Shown here: positions 7,071 through 15,857 of the stretch, piece after piece
How positions within the stretch are numbered: position 1 is the stretch's first letter
Layout: every line of letters starts with the position of its first letter
IMG/VR virus record: IMGVR_UViG_3300042387_000190
Location: 1-20,802 of that record
From: a virus
Direction: 5' to 3' (one strand)
Length of the DNA stretch: 20,802 nucleotides
Notes under the pieces: model-generated
Seen by the model: the letters and a program-made list of their open reading frames with translations, nothing else
Told to the model about the DNA's origin: nothing
Databases searched by the model: none
Program-made: the position numbers and the translations under genes

Positions 7071-7466
7071 ATGGCCACAACATTACAAAATAGATATAGA
7101 GATATCGACCTATCTCTAAGAAAAAATCCAAAAACTTCTGATATCTATACATTAACAGATGTTGATGCAGTCAAGAGATCAGTGAAAACATTAGTAATGA
7201 CTAATTTTTCTGAGAGATTATTCCACCCTGAAATCGGTTCTGGGGTATACGGTTCGTTATTCGAAAATTTTAGCGTAGAAACAACGATTGTTTTAGAGAC
7301 TGCTATACAAACAGTAATAAATAATTTCGAACCAAGAGCAAGATTAATTAATGTTAACGTCAAAGAATCGACAGATCAGCATTCTCTAGATATTGAAATA
7401 TCGTTTTATATAGTAAATATCCAAGACCCAGTATCTGTTAGAGTTAATCTAGAGAGAGTCAGATAA
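7071..7466 (+). CDS. 25: Baseplate wedge protein, T4 gp25
   Basis: This 131-residue protein matches T4 gp25 (132 residues) in length and sequence pattern and belongs to the GPW/gp25 family. gp25 holds the gp6-gp53 wedge core together and starts the sheath. Visible landmarks are YRDIDLSLRKNPKTSDIYTL (9-28), VKRSVKTLVMTNFSERLFHP (34-53), EIGSGVYGSLFEN (54-66) and the conserved EPR motif at 87-89 (NNFEPRARL) with the following strands to IQDPVSVRVNLERVR. The stop and the next ATG overlap by one base (TAATG at 7464-7468), so gp6 is translationally coupled. An AATAAATA late-promoter motif lies just upstream. Confidence 0.93.
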   Translation: MATTLQNRYRDIDLSLRKNPKTSDIYTLTDVDAVKRSVKTLVMTNFSERLFHPEIGSGVYGSLFENFSVETTIVLETAIQTVINNFEPRARLINVNVKESTDQHSLDIEISFYIVNIQDPVSVRVNLERVR

Positions 7467-9286
7467 TGTCAAATAAAACGGTAAATTTAGTTTCAGAATT
7501 AGATTTCGAAACAATTCGTAATAATATTGCGGCATATATTGCGAATAATTCATCATTTACTGATTACAATTACGAAGGATCTGGATTGTCCACCATCATG
7601 GATATTCTTGCATATAATACTCATTATAATGCAGTTTATCTTAATATGGCTCTGAATGAGAATTTCATCGACACTGCGCAATTAAGATCATCAGTAGTTT
7701 CTATAGCAAGAAATCTTGGATATACACCTAGATCTAAAAAGTCATCAAAAACTAAAGTCTCATTCAGAATCCCGACAACAGATCCCAACAATACTTCTCT
7801 TACACTAGAAAAAACAACTAAATTCGTTGGTGATATTGACGGAAGCACTTATATCTTCCAACCAACTAGTGCTATCACAGCTCTTTCAGACGGATCTAGA
7901 TATACATTCAATAATGTAGAATTAAGAGAAGGAACCAGATTATCCATTCAATATGATGCAACAGATGCTGATGGAAATCTTGTGAATAGATTCTTCATCA
8001 ATAATTTCAATATTGATACGGAATCTATTGAGGTCTATAATCAAGAAGCTGGTGTTTCTGGTAATCTTCAGACTTATAATTTAGTCTCTGACATCACTAT
8101 CTTAGACGAAGAATCGCAGATTTATTATCTATTCGAATCTACGAATAGAAATTATGTAATTCAATTTGGTGATGGTGTTCTTGGAAAGAAACCTGAAGGC
8201 GGAACTATTATCATTTCTTTCCAAACTTCTTCAGGTGAAGCAGCAAATGGCATATCTAAATTAACTCTCTCCGATACGATAGGCGCAGGTAGAACAATAG
8301 GTTTAGAATCATTCGGTGCGTCAGATATCATTTTCGATAATATCGAAACGAGTTATGGTGGCGCTTCTGAAGAATCTATCGAATCTGTAAGAATAAACGC
8401 TCTTACAAATTTTTCGACTCAAGGAAGAGCCGTTACTGCTGAAGATTATCGTTTCTTTTTAGAGCGTGATTATCCTCAAGCGGAATCTATTTCTGTTTGG
8501 GGTGGACAAGATAATGTTCCTCCAATCTACGGTAAAGTGTTTATTTCCTTTAAACCAAGAAAAGGGTTTAGAATCACCAATGCAGTTAAACAAGAAATTC
8601 TTTCAAATATCTTAGAAACGAAGAACATATTAACTGTGATTCCTGAAATAGTAGATGCTGATTACACTTTCGTACAGATATCCACTTCTGTTCTATATAA
8701 CGCAAAAAGAACTATCTACACATCAGCAGAATTACAGTCTCTAATTTTAGATAAGATTATGTCTTATAATTCAGAAGAGCTAGTTAAATTCGGAACAAGA
8801 TTTTCATATTCCAAATTCGTAAATGAGATCGATAGAACAGAAAATTCTATTATCTCAAATTACACACTAATTAAATTAAGAAAGAATTTTCCTGTTAATA
8901 TTGATATTACTAACACCTACACGATAGATTTCCAAAATCCTCTGAGAGCAGGAACATTTCGTTCTGCTACAGGTTTCAGAGCATTAAATGATTCGACTTT
9001 AGGTGCAACTAATGATGAATTCTTTATTGAAGACGATTCTTCTGGGTTAATCCGAATCTATAAAATCGACTCTGGAAATAAAGTTATCCTAAAAACAAAT
9101 AGTGGAACAATAGATTATAATACGGGTTTAGTTAAAATAACCAATCTGAAACCTTCTTCAGTAGTTAATATAGATAAAACATTAGATGTGATTGCAGAAC
9201 CAGTTGAATACACTGTAACATCTAGAAGAAACAATATTCTTGTTATCGTAGATACCGATGTTAACATAAATATGAGAGTAGAATAA
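7466..9286 (+). CDS. 6: Baseplate wedge protein, T4 gp6 (baseplate J family)
   Basis: This 606-residue protein matches T4 gp6 (660 residues), which dimerises around the baseplate and forms the inner ring of the wedges. Landmarks: LVSELDFETIRNNIAAYI (8-25), YNYEGSGLSTIMDILAYNTH (35-54), LNENFIDTAQLRSSVVSIAR (63-82) with NLGYTPRS following, the central YVIQFGDGVLGKKPEGGTII (230-249), and RAVTAEDYRFFLERDYPQAE (321-340) followed by a GKVFISFKPRKG segment typical of baseplate J-like proteins. The C-terminal part holds an extra beta-rich domain (IYKIDSGNKVILKTNSG). The start overlaps the gp25 stop (TAATG); a weak GAGAGAG stretch at 7451-7457 could help. No sign of frameshift or truncation. Confidence 0.92.
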   Translation: MSNKTVNLVSELDFETIRNNIAAYIANNSSFTDYNYEGSGLSTIMDILAYNTHYNAVYLNMALNENFIDTAQLRSSVVSIARNLGYTPRSKKSSKTKVSFRIPTTDPNNTSLTLEKTTKFVGDIDGSTYIFQPTSAITALSDGSRYTFNNVELREGTRLSIQYDATDADGNLVNRFFINNFNIDTESIEVYNQEAGVSGNLQTYNLVSDITILDEESQIYYLFESTNRNYVIQFGDGVLGKKPEGGTIIISFQTSSGEAANGISKLTLSDTIGAGRTIGLESFGASDIIFDNIETSYGGASEESIESVRINALTNFSTQGRAVTAEDYRFFLERDYPQAESISVWGGQDNVPPIYGKVFISFKPRKGFRITNAVKQEILSNILETKNILTVIPEIVDADYTFVQISTSVLYNAKRTIYTSAELQSLILDKIMSYNSEELVKFGTRFSYSKFVNEIDRTENSIISNYTLIKLRKNFPVNIDITNTYTIDFQNPLRAGTFRSATGFRALNDSTLGATNDEFFIEDDSSGLIRIYKIDSGNKVILKTNSGTIDYNTGLVKITNLKPSSVVNIDKTLDVIAEPVEYTVTSRRNNILVIVDTDVNINMRVE

Positions 9287-9289
9287 TAC

Positions 9290-12200
9290 ATGCATATTCC
9301 TCATAAAAAGAAATTTTTCATTAAATCACAGATTCCTCAATATATCAGAGAAGAATATCCTCTATTTTTGGAATTAATGGAGCAATATTATTCTTTCCTT
9401 GATTCAGATGAAGGACAGATAGTTGCTGTTAAAGTTATTGATGGTGGATCTGGGTACAATCCTGTTTCAGAATGGACTGGAAACACTTCATATGTGAAGG
9501 GTCAAAGATTTAGTTTCAATAACAAGATATATTCTGTTGTTCAAGATTCAACTTCTTCTAATATCGTTAAATCATTCGCTCTAACTTCAGTTAATGATGC
9601 AACTGAAGTTATAACATTTGGGACTAATCATAATCTTTCAACTGGCGATGAAGTAATATATTCTTTTAATGGGGCGACAGGTCCTATCGGTTCTACTGGA
9701 GTTATTGGATTAACAGATAGCCAGAATTATTGGGTTGGTGTGACATCACCAACATCTGTTAAGATATACAGTGATAGATCTAGTGCATTGACCCTTGGTG
9801 CAACTGGTTTGGTAGGTCTTAATTCTACCATTATTAATCAGACACACACATTTACTGCTGGACCATGGCATTCAGGGGCAACTGGTATATTCACTTTTGC
9901 TAATGTCACATCTAAATTCGTTTCTTCGGGTGGACCAGAATCTGTTATAGTTTATTTTGCTACTAAAAATGATATTGGCGAATATGTAACTGATCCTAGA
10001 ACAGGTTCAGCTTCCGGTGCTACTGCAACACCAATCTTAGATTCTGGTGTTATTAAAAAAATCGTGGTTACAAATCCTGGTTCAGGATACACGAAAGAAG
10101 ACGAACCAAGAGCAATTGTAACTGGTGGTAATGGATCTGGAGCCGTTTTAGAAACTGTAACCACAACAGATTTTGGTGGATTAAATGCTTCGATAACTGC
10201 TTCACAATATTCTAGAGATATTGATGAAACAATCGAAAGATGTATTCAATCTTTGAGAAGAGAATTAATTCCAGATATTCCAGATAGATTATATCTTGAA
10301 TCAGACAATTTAGTGGAATCTAGAGAAGTTGATGTTAGAAAATTCATTAAGTTCATCAAACAATTCTATAATTCAAAGGGTGCAGAGAAATCAATTCAAT
10401 TCTTATTCAGAATTCTATTTGATTCTGATGTTCAGATTTATTATCCTAAGAAAGATATGTTGCGTGTATCTGATGGAAAATGGTCTGAAGATTTCGTTAT
10501 AAGAGTTACTCCAATAAATCCAGAAGAAACTGAAGAATCTTTCACAGAATCTTTCCTTGGTGAAAGAATTATTGGTTTAGATTCTGGTGCTACTGCAACG
10601 ATTCAATCTGTAGTAGATATCGCAATTGCTGGGTCAGGATTAACTCTAGAATTAAGATTAACAGAAATTAATGGAACATTTGATACCGATGAAGAAATTT
10701 CTGTATTCGATTACGATAGAACCAGGTCACCACAATCTATAGCAACAATCCGTCCTTGTATATCATCACTCAATATTATCGATGGTGGAATTAATTACAG
10801 AATAGATGATCAGATTATCTCTGATTCATCTTTCTTAGCAAGAGTGACAGAAATTGGAACTGTAATCACCGATCCGAAATATTTTGACATTTCTAGTCAA
10901 TTAGCAGAAGTCTCTAAAAATTTTGATATTGAAAATGATATAAATACAAATTCAAAGACGATAACATTTAAAACACCACATAATTATAGTGATGGTGATT
11001 CAGTAATTTATTCTTTAAATAACAGTGAAATAAGCAATGCTATTCTAGAATTTGATATAATTTCTAATGTAGACGCTCAAAACGATTGCATTATTCTAGA
11101 TAATCCACACAATTACTCTGATGGAGATAGAATAATTTATTCGTTTGCCGGAGCTACTGGTCCTGTGGGAGCTACTGGTCCAATTGGTTTAAATGATAAC
11201 AAAACTTATTGGGTAAGAACTTCATTTAACGATGATTCTAAGATTGTTGCAGAAGTGGAAATTACAGAACCAGGTTCTGGTTATACTTCTGCACCAGTCA
11301 TAACATTCTCAAATCCATTTACTGGAGCGACAGGCGCAACTGGTTTCTACAATGGAGCAACTGGTTTCTTCATTGGTGCGACTGGATCTAATATTGGATC
11401 GACAGGATTTGTTCAGGGAACAATAATCGGAGTCAATTTTGCGATTCCCGGTGCGACTGGTGTATCTACTAAATTCTACAGATCTTATGCATTAGTTCCC
11501 AATTCTACATCAACGCCGCTTCATAGTGTTGGTGCAACAGGTTATTGGGAATTTATAGGACGTAATGCATTAGCAACCGCAAATATTGGATTAATTAATG
11601 GTGCGACTGGCGCTACTGGTGTCACTTCTATCACAATTACAGATCATGGTTTTGGTTATGGAATTAATCCTACAATTACATTTTCAACTGGAAACGCAGA
11701 AGCAACTGCGAAAATGTATTCTGATATTCGTGGAAGATATGTAAGATTACACGATTCTTATTTTAATTCCACACTAGGATCAACAGGATTAGTAGGACTT
11801 TCTCAATCAGGAACTTCACAAACTCATAAATTATATCTATCACCAATTGGATTGAAAGAATCCGAAACTTATTACACAAGAATTACTGGAGCAACAGGAG
11901 TCCAATTATACACTTCTCAAGCTGCAGCAATTGCTGGATCTACTGGATCATTGGTTTCTGTTGAATCGAATAATTTATCAGAAACAACAGAATTCCATTC
12001 TCTATCTAAGTTATTAGAAACACCATATGTATATGTATCTTCTAAAACAATAACATTCAAGACGCCACATAATTTCAAAACAGGCAGAGGATTGTTATAT
12101 TCGTTCAATGGAACCACTGGACCCACAGGTGCAACTGGAGCATTAGGTTTAATAGATGGTACAACTTATTACGCAAGAATAACTGGATCAACTGGAGTTC

Positions 12201-15200
12201 AATTATATACAACTTATGAAGGCGCAATTGCAGGAACTACTGGTCTTCTTGTTTCTTTAGGATCAACTGGGTTACATCAAGTTCATTCTATATCTCAAGT
12301 TTCTCAAAATTCTATTAAAAATTACAAGATTCAGAATTTTGGATTTAATTATCAAACACAACCTGTTATCACTGCATCTAACACAGAAGGTGGGCAAGGA
12401 GCAGAATTTACAGCCAATCTTTCCGGATTATTGAAATATGATGGAGAGTATATTGGAACTGACGGACAGCCTTCTTCGGCAAAGAAGATTCAAGATTCGG
12501 AATATTATCAAGATTTCTCATATGAGATTATTTCAGATCAATCTGCTAGAATCTTTGGAACAATCTTAGAAAAAACAATACATCCTGCTGGTCTAAGATA
12601 TTTTTCTAGAATCCTATCTGTCAGAGACGAATCTCTATATGAAGAGAGAGATAACTATAATGTATTCTACGAACAATTCACATTTTTCGTAACTGATCCA
12701 GCTGGACAAACAGATTTCGATATTTCTTCTTTCTTAGATAACGGAATAGAATGGCAAGCAGGAGATATCGTTAATTCTGGTCAAAAGATATTCGTAAGAG
12801 TTGGTTCTGACGATTACATTTTCATTGTTTCAAGAGCAGGACAATTCGGTTCTACACCTCCGTCTATCACTAGTGGGGAGCAAACTAATGGAACTGCTGC
12901 TTTAGTATTCTCTGGTGTAGCGGAACAAGTTCTATCTGTATTCGTTAATGGTGTTCTACAAGAATATGGTGTAGATTTCACAATGAAAGATGCAAATACT
13001 ATAGAATTCTTCGTTCCTCTTCCATTAGGATCTATAGTTAGAATATACAAGAGAGAAGATATTCTTATAGAAACAGAATATCAAGATTATATTCAATCTT
13101 TTACTTCAGTAGTAACAAAGAGAAACAAATTTGTAAGAGATTCGTTTGATGCATATAGATGGTATCCAGGAACAGAATCCACTCCGAAATTGTGGCAACA
13201 AACTGGAGCGACGTCATTCCTACAGAATGACATTGTTATGTGGAATAACAATTATTATCTAGTTACACAAGCTGGTGAACCAGGCAGATATCCACCAACA
13301 CACGTCGAAAGATCCTATCCGAATGGAACAACAATCATGAAATATTATCCTCAATTCAGAGGATATAATGGTGATATCATATTCAACGGAAATAATTTCT
13401 ACAAAGTAACTGGAAATTCTATTGCTAGTTTTAGCGCAGAATTCGGATCAACAGGACCAACACATACCATTGGTGTGACAGATGCCATTATCTCTAATGG
13501 CGGTGTTTCTAATGTTATGTCTCCTGGTGGATATTCTCTTGTAATTACTGGAGCAACTGGATCTGGTGCTGCTGGAACAGCTAATCTATCTTGGGGATCA
13601 ACTGGCGTCTTTGTTTCTTCTATACAGATAACACATAGTGGTAGTGCATATGATATCGTTCCGTCTATCACTATATCTGGTGCTACTGGCTTCAATCCAA
13701 ATTATTCTATTACAGCTATAACAGGACCTGCTACTGCTGTGAATGGTAAAACTTCATTAACATATTATGATCCAGGATATTCTTTCTGGTCCGGATCAAC
13801 TGGAGTAGGAGTTAATGATATTGTTAAATATGAAGGTAATTGGTATAAAGTTATCGAATCGGGTACTACTTCTGGCGCTTCTGGACCTAACCATAATATG
13901 GGTTCTCAATTATCTGGTACTGCTAGATTAGAATACTATCCTATAGATCATGCGAAAACAACTACACTTCCTGTTGTTTCTCAATTAGATCCAGGTAAAG
14001 CAATGCTTGGGCCCACTGTAAATGATATTGTTAGAAATATTGGAACAGGTATTCCAGATTTCTTCCAAAATATTTTTGGTACCGTTAGTATCACACCATC
14101 GGTATATTTTTCGCAACTTGATTTAGGAGAAACTGGTCTATCCGATCAAGATGATGAATATATCGGTTATACAATCATTATAACTTTTCCAGACACCACT
14201 AGAGACATTAGAACTGTATTAGATTATGATGGAACTACTAAAATAGTTACACTAAACGGATCTACTGGTGTTAATCCAGGAACAAATGGATCTCTATCAT
14301 ACAGAATGATTCAGAATTATTTGATCCATAGTGTTTCTGCTGGATCTTTTTCTGTTCCTGATTCTGGAGCTACTGGTCTAAAAATCGGATTATCTGAATA
14401 TGATCTTGCTTATAATTTGAATCCTCTAACTGGCGCAACAGGAGTTCTTGGTGCTACAGGAATTACGAAATATACATTTGATAGTGCGACTGCAATAATT
14501 GGTGCAACAGGTCCTTCTGGTTCTGTTGGTGCCACTGGTTACATGATTAATATTCCTGCACACGAATTATCCAATACATTCAGATTATCTTATAACAACA
14601 ATGGAAATTCAAACTTAACTGGGTTAACTTCTGGTGATTCTTATTATGTTATTGTAGTAGATTCTAATAATATTCAGTTAGCAGATAGTTATTATAATGC
14701 TGTTGCAGGAGCAACAGGTGCTACTGGATTCGTAGCAATTACCCCAGGATCAGGAAATCATAAACTACATCCACAAAACGATCTATATAAAAGTTTCAAT
14801 CTGATTATATCTTCTGGAGATGGCACGAATAGTGTCTTGAATATTAAAGAATACGATGAGATAACAAATACAATACAATGTTATGGATATCCTACAGGAA
14901 CTATAACTCCAAATAATTCGACTTATTTCGTGTATCCTGATTTATATGCTTATCCAGGAGGAGCAACTGGCCCATCAGGATCAACTTATAATGACAACCA
15001 TTATGGTGGAAGCATTCTATCTTTGAGTATTTCTTCTGGTGGGGTTGGATACAGTACTGCAAACACTGTATCTTTCGTTGGTGGATACGGAATAGGAGCT
15101 GCAGCAACAATCACCAGTGTGGATGGTACAGGTAGAATTACTGGAATTGTTCCAACAAATATCGGTAGAGGATACATTTACGAACCAAGAATCACATTCT

Positions 15201-15832
15201 CACCTGGCGCAACCGGAATAGTAGGAACTGGTGCAATTATCAAACCAGTTCTCTCTCCTCTAAATTCAGCTGTAAGCGTTGAGACAATCTCAAGATACTC
15301 AATGTTTGGGCATTATCAATATTATGTCAATAATTCTTCTATCACTACTTCTTGTTCTAGTGTATTAGGTTTGGAAAGAATTATTCTAACAGACGATTCT
15401 TTCGATACGTCTAATCTGTATGTAGGACAATCTGTTTCTGGTTCCGGAATCGCAGCAAACTCTAGAATCAAAAATATATCAGATAGAATCGTAGAATTAG
15501 ATAAACCAGCTATAAGCACATCTTCGTTCACTGTAACATTTACAGGTAAACCACAACCGATGTTTGAGTATGGCGAAACTCTAGTACAACAATCAACATC
15601 TGATCCTCTCTCTTCCAATAAGATGAGAGTTATCAATTACGATCGCATAAATAAAATATTATATGTAGAAAAAGATGAAGAATCAGATGAATTGAATACT
15701 ACAAATTATCTATCTAGATCTAAAAATAATTCTACAATAGCCATCATAGGATCTACTGGTTCTGAAATGTATTCTGGATGGAAATCTATAAACCAACCAA
15801 TTGGTTGTATCATTAAAACATATCCATTATAA
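9290..15832 (+). CDS. 7: Giant baseplate wedge protein, gp7-like, repeat-rich
   Basis: This 2180-residue protein fills the gp7 slot between gp6 and gp8; T4 gp7 has 1032 residues. The N-terminus (QIPQYIREEYPLFLELMEQY, 14-33) and the block at 310-398, with FIKFIKQFYNSKGAEKSIQF, LFRILFDSDVQIYYPKKDML and RVSDGKW, are hallmarks of gp7-position proteins in marine T4-like phages. The rest is a mosaic of beta-rich modules: five copies of a PHN-x-SDGD-x-IYS module; about eight GSGY-type strands; five W-x-GDIV-x-NN-x-YYxV modules; a VGQSVSGSGIAANS segment near 2047; and 39 G-[AST]-T-G motifs. In T4, gp7 begins wedge assembly by binding gp10. Here the extra modules probably decorate the baseplate edge. 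The start is four bases after the gp6 stop with no Shine-Dalgarno sequence. The gp7 name rests on position and the N-terminal domain. Confidence 0.78.
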   Translation: MHIPHKKKFFIKSQIPQYIREEYPLFLELMEQYYSFLDSDEGQIVAVKVIDGGSGYNPVSEWTGNTSYVKGQRFSFNNKIYSVVQDSTSSNIVKSFALTSVNDATEVITFGTNHNLSTGDEVIYSFNGATGPIGSTGVIGLTDSQNYWVGVTSPTSVKIYSDRSSALTLGATGLVGLNSTIINQTHTFTAGPWHSGATGIFTFANVTSKFVSSGGPESVIVYFATKNDIGEYVTDPRTGSASGATATPILDSGVIKKIVVTNPGSGYTKEDEPRAIVTGGNGSGAVLETVTTTDFGGLNASITASQYSRDIDETIERCIQSLRRELIPDIPDRLYLESDNLVESREVDVRKFIKFIKQFYNSKGAEKSIQFLFRILFDSDVQIYYPKKDMLRVSDGKWSEDFVIRVTPINPEETEESFTESFLGERIIGLDSGATATIQSVVDIAIAGSGLTLELRLTEINGTFDTDEEISVFDYDRTRSPQSIATIRPCISSLNIIDGGINYRIDDQIISDSSFLARVTEIGTVITDPKYFDISSQLAEVSKNFDIENDINTNSKTITFKTPHNYSDGDSVIYSLNNSEISNAILEFDIISNVDAQNDCIILDNPHNYSDGDRIIYSFAGATGPVGATGPIGLNDNKTYWVRTSFNDDSKIVAEVEITEPGSGYTSAPVITFSNPFTGATGATGFYNGATGFFIGATGSNIGSTGFVQGTIIGVNFAIPGATGVSTKFYRSYALVPNSTSTPLHSVGATGYWEFIGRNALATANIGLINGATGATGVTSITITDHGFGYGINPTITFSTGNAEATAKMYSDIRGRYVRLHDSYFNSTLGSTGLVGLSQSGTSQTHKLYLSPIGLKESETYYTRITGATGVQLYTSQAAAIAGSTGSLVSVESNNLSETTEFHSLSKLLETPYVYVSSKTITFKTPHNFKTGRGLLYSFNGTTGPTGATGALGLIDGTTYYARITGSTGVQLYTTYEGAIAGTTGLLVSLGSTGLHQVHSISQVSQNSIKNYKIQNFGFNYQTQPVITASNTEGGQGAEFTANLSGLLKYDGEYIGTDGQPSSAKKIQDSEYYQDFSYEIISDQSARIFGTILEKTIHPAGLRYFSRILSVRDESLYEERDNYNVFYEQFTFFVTDPAGQTDFDISSFLDNGIEWQAGDIVNSGQKIFVRVGSDDYIFIVSRAGQFGSTPPSITSGEQTNGTAALVFSGVAEQVLSVFVNGVLQEYGVDFTMKDANTIEFFVPLPLGSIVRIYKREDILIETEYQDYIQSFTSVVTKRNKFVRDSFDAYRWYPGTESTPKLWQQTGATSFLQNDIVMWNNNYYLVTQAGEPGRYPPTHVERSYPNGTTIMKYYPQFRGYNGDIIFNGNNFYKVTGNSIASFSAEFGSTGPTHTIGVTDAIISNGGVSNVMSPGGYSLVITGATGSGAAGTANLSWGSTGVFVSSIQITHSGSAYDIVPSITISGATGFNPNYSITAITGPATAVNGKTSLTYYDPGYSFWSGSTGVGVNDIVKYEGNWYKVIESGTTSGASGPNHNMGSQLSGTARLEYYPIDHAKTTTLPVVSQLDPGKAMLGPTVNDIVRNIGTGIPDFFQNIFGTVSITPSVYFSQLDLGETGLSDQDDEYIGYTIIITFPDTTRDIRTVLDYDGTTKIVTLNGSTGVNPGTNGSLSYRMIQNYLIHSVSAGSFSVPDSGATGLKIGLSEYDLAYNLNPLTGATGVLGATGITKYTFDSATAIIGATGPSGSVGATGYMINIPAHELSNTFRLSYNNNGNSNLTGLTSGDSYYVIVVDSNNIQLADSYYNAVAGATGATGFVAITPGSGNHKLHPQNDLYKSFNLIISSGDGTNSVLNIKEYDEITNTIQCYGYPTGTITPNNSTYFVYPDLYAYPGGATGPSGSTYNDNHYGGSILSLSISSGGVGYSTANTVSFVGGYGIGAAATITSVDGTGRITGIVPTNIGRGYIYEPRITFSPGATGIVGTGAIIKPVLSPLNSAVSVETISRYSMFGHYQYYVNNSSITTSCSSVLGLERIILTDDSFDTSNLYVGQSVSGSGIAANSRIKNISDRIVELDKPAISTSSFTVTFTGKPQPMFEYGETLVQQSTSDPLSSNKMRVINYDRINKILYVEKDEESDELNTTNYLSRSKNNSTIAIIGSTGSEMYSGWKSINQPIGCIIKTYPL
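9473..13945 (+). repeat. Five W-x-GDIV / YY-x-V modules in gp7-like protein
   Basis: Copies start near W62 (9473), W1155 (12752), W1302 (13193), F1356 (about 13352) and W1500 (13787). The shared pattern is an aromatic residue, then GD/ND-I-V, an Asn-rich turn, YY/FY/WYxV, a Gly-rich turn and often PTH or PNH, then NGT-x-x-KYYP. Copies two, three and five are the fullest; the first lacks the PTH part. The pattern recalls small carbohydrate-binding modules (CBM5/12-like), but that is only a resemblance. Confidence 0.6.
9602..14767 (+). repeat. Five PHN-SDGD-IYS modules in gp7-like protein
   Basis: Copies lie at residues 105-188 (9602-9853), 555-582 (a short copy), 598-645, 918-1001 and 1726-1826, with a partial copy at 828-890. 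Shared elements are ITF-x-x-PHN, GD-x-x-IYSF, a Gly-rich insert, GL-x-D, a YY/YW strand, and LYxS followed by AIAG-x-TG. The copies at 555 and 918 both read SKTITFKTPHN but use different codons, so the duplications are old. Confidence 0.7.
9671..15768 (+). repeat. Dispersed G-[AST]-T-G motif, 39 copies
   Basis: Counting by eye gives 26 GATG, 11 GSTG and 2 GTTG in the gp7-like protein. They cluster at 9671-9893, 11150-12271, and 13446-15217, with a last one near 15757. The two regions 9894-11149 and 12272-13445, which include the conserved 310-398 block, have none. Third codon positions vary among copies. Confidence 0.85.
11324..11408 (+). repeat. Dense cluster of five G-[AS]-T-G motifs
   Basis: Within 85 bases the protein reads GATGATG, then GATG, GATG and GSTG separated by three residues each (FYN, FFI, SNI). 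Spacing of seven residues between the last motifs suggests turns of a repeated beta structure. Confidence 0.75.
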
Positions 15833-15835
15833 ATA
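15828..15835 (+). promoter_or_regulatory. Late promoter (TATAAATA) before gp8
   Basis: TATAAATA is an exact match to the T4 late promoter element and overlaps the stop codon of the gp7-like gene. The expected start near 15841 leaves a leader of about 17 bases, which includes a possible AAAGGGATT ribosome site (15840-15848) before the gp8 ATG at 15858. Confidence 0.65.
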
Positions 15836-15857
15836 GTTAAAAGGGATTAAGTAAAAC

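Noticed and set aside
10939-10946. Perfect TATAAATA inside the gp7-like gene
   Set aside because: It is explained by codons for Asp-Ile-Asn-Thr, has no gene start downstream, and such an eight-mer is expected by chance several times in AT-rich DNA of this size.
15646-15653. CATAAATA inside the end of the gp7-like gene
   Set aside because: It is made by ordinary codons (Arg-Ile-Asn-Lys), and no start codon in a plausible gene follows closely.
9671-15768. CRISPR-like or DNA-level repeat array for the GATG-encoding 12-mers
   Set aside because: Spacing is irregular, the copies are in frame in one long gene, and third codon positions differ, so the repetition is at protein level.
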